Assembly (NCBI GenBank): GCA_024811115.1
Contig: JAKOGH010000096.1
Span: 1-64,000, forward strand
DNA length: 64,000 nt
Direction of reading: 5' to 3'
DNA from: Terana coerulea
Lineage: Eukaryota; Basidiomycota; Agaricomycetes; Polyporales; Phanerochaetaceae
Shown: positions 59,060 to 64,000 of the stretch, in pieces
Layout: the number at the start of each line of letters is the position of its first letter
Numbering within the stretch: position 1 is the first letter of the stretch
Program-made: the position numbers and the translations under genes
The notes under the pieces: generated by a model
Database searches by the model: none
What the model saw: only the letters and a program-made list of their open reading frames with translations
Told to the model about the DNA's origin: nothing

Positions 59060-62000
59060 GAGCTCGAGGCCACATACTTGGCTGTGTCTTATCAGATAGT
59101 ACGGCACCCTTTCCTTGGGATGTATGCGCTTGCTTGAATTAAATTTTCTTGTCACCGCAAAGACCAGAGCGTTCGAGCTTACAACGTGGGAGGCCGTGGT
59201 AGATCCGCTGAACGGAGTGAAATGGTCCGCTGCAGTGCCTCAGCCGTATCTCGATGTATCGGCAACTAACGTTGCTTCCTTTTGTTCATCCAATCGCATG
59301 AATGGAAGGCCTCCAGGATACGCGAGCGTACACAAACTGAGCTTTCGTGGGGCATTGTAAGGGACTGCTGTTCACTATCTCTGATTATTATAAACTCAAA
59401 GTCAGCACATTGTTCCGTTTTCCTAGGACACCATCTATGTAAGTAAGCGAAGATTGGCCCAAACACATATTTGCTTAAAAAGGCAATGCTGTGGTCGCTG
59501 CGAAGCCCAATGCCGTGCGCATCGCCCAGTCAAGTACCCGGAAATATGCGCTCTGCGCTTCCAAGCGCGACGCCTACTAGTCAGTTCGCAGTAAATCACT
59601 GTGGTATGTGGCAGATTGTGCGCTCCGTAATCGGCCTTGTGAGTCATAGCAGTGAACTCTGCCGTTAGATACCTTAGATTAAAGGGTCCCGTAATATGTG
59701 ACAAGTTACACTATTCCTCCGGGAACGGTGGGGAATGTACCGGCGAAAATACTTCTTGCTGTTGCTATATGGAGGACATCCATGATCTGTAACTCTCTTC
59801 GCCCGGAAGGGAGCCTTCCTACAAGCCGCTAGTTGGACCGCGCATCCTGGTACCGGCCGCGGCACGCCGCTTTACGTCGCAGTTGCGAAAAGAGGAAGAG
59901 CACACAAACCTGGCCTAGGATTGGACGACAAACAAGTGAATAAGTGCATTCCTTTATGCGTGTCCTGCTTCGGACTACACCAGAGTCAGATTTTTTCTGC
60001 AGCGGGCAGTCGTGCATAGTGTAACGAGCCGGGGTAGCGCAGCACGCCCCAATGTGCCCAACTACGTTTAGTATGGGATGTGATCTTATCCTCGATATGA
60101 TCTCAATCCCATACAACGCGAAGCAAAGACCACCGGAAGAAGAAAAATGTATTTGATAAACAAACAAACAGTAATTCTGACGAAGGTGGGCGTAGGCGAC
60201 TCCTTGCCATTGCATGAAGGACACAACTCTCTCACTCTCTCACTCACGTTGTTGCTGATGTGATGTCTAGGCGCATGGCCCTTCCATGACTCTCTCGAAG
60301 AGGTATCGCACACTGATTTGTGATCTTCAGAAAACATTACGGCTGTATTGCAACAAAGCGCACGCACTAAATGATGGTTGACTCCTGGCAGGGTTGCACC
60401 ACCTGATGGAACGTGTTCTTGGCATGTGGTATAGCCTTTCGGGATGCTGTCTATAAGTGGTCTATTCCATGACAAAGTATGGGGACAAGATCACCATATA
60501 ACGACTAAGCTGGTTGGTGAAATCTTCAAGCAGGCATTCAGTCCGACCTAACATAAAAACCAATCAATAAATCCAGCTGGTGTGTGGTTAGCCTCATACC
60601 CATGCGTTAACCCGATTCAACGACCACACAGTTTTCGGCGGATCATCCTAGGCCTTCAAGCACCATCCGCGTGCCCGGAGACGTGGAAGATGTTGAGTTT
60701 CAGCCGCGACCACGTAGCAAAGGCGATTCGCGACATTCAGCACGAATGTTCCGAGCTATACGGTCGAGTGGATGCCGGTGAAGAAATAAAAAGCATGTAA
60801 CACGGGAAGCCCATGGCGAATCGTCTTCTCCCTTGAACTTCTTCCTCGGATGTGGCGGATGGATGTGTCGTATTCAATCGCCCTATTGCTTATATAAATG
60901 AATAATCGTAGCAAGCGGATTGTCTGGGGTATTGGTCAGATCGCGTCACTGGTGTAATCAAGACATTCACGTTCGCCGCCACGAGGAACCCGCCCATGTG
61001 CATCACCCACCGTTCCCTACACAACTCCATACGCCTTCGTTCAAGCTCGGCGCAGCCAGTCGTGTTCAAGCACGGGTCATGGGTTGTCCACGCTCGCGGA
61101 GGTAAATAGCCTGTCTCAGCCATATGATGTACGAGGTCTCCGAAGTTTATCACATAAAAGTGGCGACTGGTAGTTCCCGTGCATAGGAGTCTTGGATGTG
61201 CCGGCGAGAAGGTACCCATGAACCCTACGCCAGAGATGTCGTATTCCTGGGGTGGATGGGAAGCGCTTTTGACCAACATTTCCTCAGGATGGCGCAAACC
61301 CGCACGAGAGGTTCTGGACGGTTAAAGCTTGACTACGCCGCGCTTCCATCTCAGAAACACCGCGGTTGAGACGTAAGGCGACTCACCGCTCGCGGTAAGA
61401 AGTGACCTAAGGACGGGCCGGCAAGCAGAATGTGCGGCCCAACGTTGCGCGGGCGTGGCGTCTGGTGGTCATGCGCACTGTGCCGGACGGTGCCCGACAG
61501 GGCGAGAGTGGCTACCGCCGCTGTCTGAGCGTAACCGGAGTCCGCGCTTGCCTGGCCAGGCCCTTCATTTTAATAGCCTAACGGAATTGCTGGGAGGCGG
61601 TTCCGGAACATGCGCAAAGAACGGCAGCACGTGCGAGGTCCGATGCCGTGAACTGTACGCCCCTTCAAAACGTGTAAGCCAACGTTCGCAAAACCATGAT
61701 ACGATGGCGTTGGTCTGTCTGCAGGGTCGACGGGAAGAAAATGAAGTCTGCGCGAATTGAGGTTTGGTTGCCGGTGGTGGATGGTGTGGAACGAGGCAGA
61801 AGCGGATAGACGCCGCTAGTCAGGGCGACCGTCGAATCGGGAGATGGCGCCGATCTGGGGGCCGATTCTGCAATTGATGCCAATTCCTTCCGCGGTGTAT
61901 CCCGCGCGCCTATTGGTCAAGGCCCACTTTCATCCGAGCCAAACTCCCGTGAAAATGGCAGAATTTCCTCGATTTATGGCGCATATATATAACCCTCTGA

Positions 62001-62082
62001 GTCACCCGCTCCTCCTCCTTCGTATCCTCTGTCGAGGTCGCTTACCGAGCTAACACTGAACCAAAATCCGCCGATAACTAGC
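59060..62082. other. 3 kb without a recognised gene
   Basis: Short open frames (for example 59115-59360, 60582-60800, and 60890-61297 on the minus strand) have no recognisable domain. A CTCTCACT microsatellite lies at about 60226-60246. The last 100 bases hold the TATA box and leader of the F-box/LRR gene. Confidence 0.45.
61983..61993 (+). promoter_or_regulatory. TATA box of F-box/LRR gene
   Basis: ATATATATAAC lies about 95 bases before the ATG at 62083, the same spacing as in the SDR genes. Confidence 0.55.
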
Positions 62083-64000
62083 ATGTCTGTCGCTGCGCAG
62101 TGCCCACCGGAGCTGCTGTCCCTCATTTGCGCCCACATCTACGACGCTGGCCAAGCCCCCTCCGAATCGTCTCTTGACCCCCTGCCACAGACCGAAAATC
62201 TCGTCCCTACCGCTCTGCCCGCTTCCTACCCCGCTGCACATTGGTCCGAGCCTGTCGTTCGGAGGACGCTTGCGAGCGCCGCCCTCGTCAACCATGCATG
62301 GAACGAAGCGGCCAAGCCATGGCTCTGGAAGAGCGTTGAAGTGCGTCTGCCGCGGAGCTGGATTACTCTGGTTGAAGAACTAGTGGGAGAGGGGGAAGAG
62401 GCGTGGGATGCGGAGGAGGCGGCCTTGCTCGTCGGAGAGACCCTTCAGCATGCCGAAGAAGCTGCGCTGGCGACGCAGAGCCACCTCGGAGGCAGCCCGG
62501 AGAGCGTTGACAGTCTCGCCAAGGCGCTGCACGAGAAGCTGCTCGCGAGCCTGGCGGGCCCCGACGGTCATATCCCGCCCGAGCTGTTATCCCCGCCTGC
62601 GACGCGCGACCCGAGCCCGCGGCGGTTGCGAACCAAGAGCAAGAGTCCCGCGCGGTGGAAGCTCATGCGTACCATCAGTGACGCAATGCAGAACGTCATG
62701 GAACGCGACCACCCTGGCGTATATGGTGCGTTTCTTTCATATGTGTTACTGTTAGGTTAATAAGTGCCGCTGACACCGGTGCCGCCTGGTCCAGTCCCGA
62801 CACCTCAAGACCCCCACCCCGGACGGTTCGTCCGTCATCTCGACTTCAATCACTTCCGCACGATTGGCATGAGGCGATCTATTGAGGAGGGTGTCACAGG
62901 CCGCTTCGTCACTGGCGAACGATTGCTTGCCCTCCTGAAGGAAATGCCTAACCTTTCGGCGTTCGGGGGTACGGAGTATATGGACGGCGCATTGACCCTG
63001 CCCGTGCTCCAGGAGCTCCTTCTGCGTGGTCCCTCGAGTCGCGGCAGAGGCATGCCTCCGCGTGGACGAGGGCTGGTCATGGTGGACTACTCCCACCCTG
63101 AGGAAGAGGATCGTGAACGTCGTCGCGAGTACAAAGAACTTGAGGCTCTTGATCTTACCGGCTGTGTCAGCGCAGTCTTCACGAAGGACATGCAAGACTT
63201 CGTCACAACTCACCTTCTCCCGCCGCTACGGGATGAGGAGGACAACCCACGTGAACGAGGGCGTGTCCGTTTCAGCGTACCAGAGGAAGAGCCATTGTCG
63301 TTCCCCAACGTCAGGCGGCTTGGGTTGCGCGGTGCGAAGTCCTTACAGGCGCAATGTCTCGAGTCGTTTGTGCTTGCGTTCCCTCCCTCACTCACCTCGA
63401 CCTGTCTTGCACTCGTGTCACCCCGGATCTCCTCGACGCCCTCGGTCGATCCTCCACTCTTCGTCTAAAGAGTCTTGGTCTGGAGAGATGTAGCTGGTTG
63501 ACAGGCGAGAGTATTCGCAACTTCCTTACGGAATCCCCGGTCACCGCTGGTCTTGATCAGCTCAGCCTCCACGGCGACTGGACCTTCCCATCTCCTCTTA
63601 CCGAGGAAGACATGACAGCCATCTTCTCTCGGGCCCCGTGCTTTACCGCCGGCAAGCTCGTCTATCTAGATATCTCGAGCACGCCGACGACACGAGAAAT
63701 GCTCTTGAACCTTTGCACAGCCCAGCCGCGACTGCGCTCCCTAGGGCTCTCATATATCCGTCGGCTCGAGCTCGACGCCGTCGCGCAGTTCCTCAAGACC
63801 AAGGCGCCGCATGTCGAGATCTTGACGCTCGTGCAGACATCCCCCGACCTCGGGTACGCCGAACAGTACGTTCCACCGCGACAGGCGACCATCGCGCTGC
63901 ACACGAAGCTCATCACCCCGCTGTGCACCGCGCCCTTCTCGTTCCGCTTGTCCTCGCCGCGGGGCCCGGCTGCACAGCCGCCCACGCGCCTTCGCGTACT
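62083..64000 (+). CDS. F-box / leucine-rich repeat protein, cut by window end
   Basis: A probable SCF adaptor. The N-terminus CPPELLSLICAHIYDAG followed by LASAALVNHAWNEAAKPWLW is an F-box-like domain of the basidiomycete type, with a long loop between. An intron at about 62726-62794 joins the next exon. The leucine-rich part reads LEALDLTGCV, VRRLGLRGA, LTHLDLSCTRV, LKSLGLERC, LDQLSLHGDW, LVYLDISST and LRSLGLSY. Between FVLAFP and SLTHLDLS the frame shifts by one base at 63385-63391 (CCC), probably a sequence error. The gene continues beyond the window. It is not a copy of the F-box gene at 11951. Confidence 0.82.

Noticed and set aside
60890..61297. 135-codon minus-strand open frame
   Set aside because: No recognisable family and overlapping frames on the other strand; length alone is not enough.

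Overview
The window looks like nuclear DNA of a filamentous basidiomycete, most likely an agaricomycete. The genes are short-spaced and cut by many 45-65 bp GT-AG introns with CTRAY-type branch sites. The gene set is fungal: cerato-platanin, a WC-2-like PAS-GATA factor, Erg28, a Kre9/Knh1-type GPI protein, an S28 serine peptidase and two F-box proteins. No bacterial-type operon, CRISPR array, rRNA, tRNA or intact transposon was seen.

Layout. (1) 1-4683 is the left arm of a large inverted repeat whose right arm is 45897-50531, with 41 kb between them. Each arm carries an NmrA/atypical-SDR gene, an internally deleted relic of an F-box gene, a decayed cerato-platanin copy and the second exon of another cerato-platanin gene. 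Only the left arm keeps the signal-peptide exon. (2) 5993-11539 (-) encodes a roughly 1,700-residue Glu/Ala/Pro-rich protein with nine WTPSYS-type repeats and, in one frame, a C-terminal CaaX box. (3) 11951-15848 is a third copy of the F-box/SDR pair, here with a full-length F-box gene convergent with an intact SDR gene. (4) 19025-26518 holds the S28 peptidase, the Kre9-like GPI protein, PRMT5 and an ankyrin protein. (5) 28239-43585 is a housekeeping block: WC-2-like factor, SDS22, MFS transporter, CCDC174-like protein, metallo-beta-lactamase-fold protein, molybdopterin synthase small subunit, thiamine pyrophosphokinase and a C-terminally anchored membrane protein. (6) 43586-54274 is gene-poor and holds the right arm plus a second two-copy repeat. 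(7) 54275-64000 carries a Ser/Pro-rich protein, Erg28, a 3 kb gene-free stretch and an F-box/LRR gene cut by the window end.

Two points dominate interpretation. First, the SDR/F-box cassette exists in three places; its SDR copies are nearly identical and mosaic while the F-box copies are diverged or gutted, which suggests duplication followed by gene conversion. Second, many otherwise well-conserved genes (S28 peptidase, PRMT5 C-terminus, WC-2-like factor, both F-box genes, the WTPSY protein, left-arm SDR) are broken by single-base length changes in short homopolymers, mostly C or G. That pattern is best explained by consensus indel errors in the assembly, so gene models here should not be called pseudogenes on frame breaks alone.
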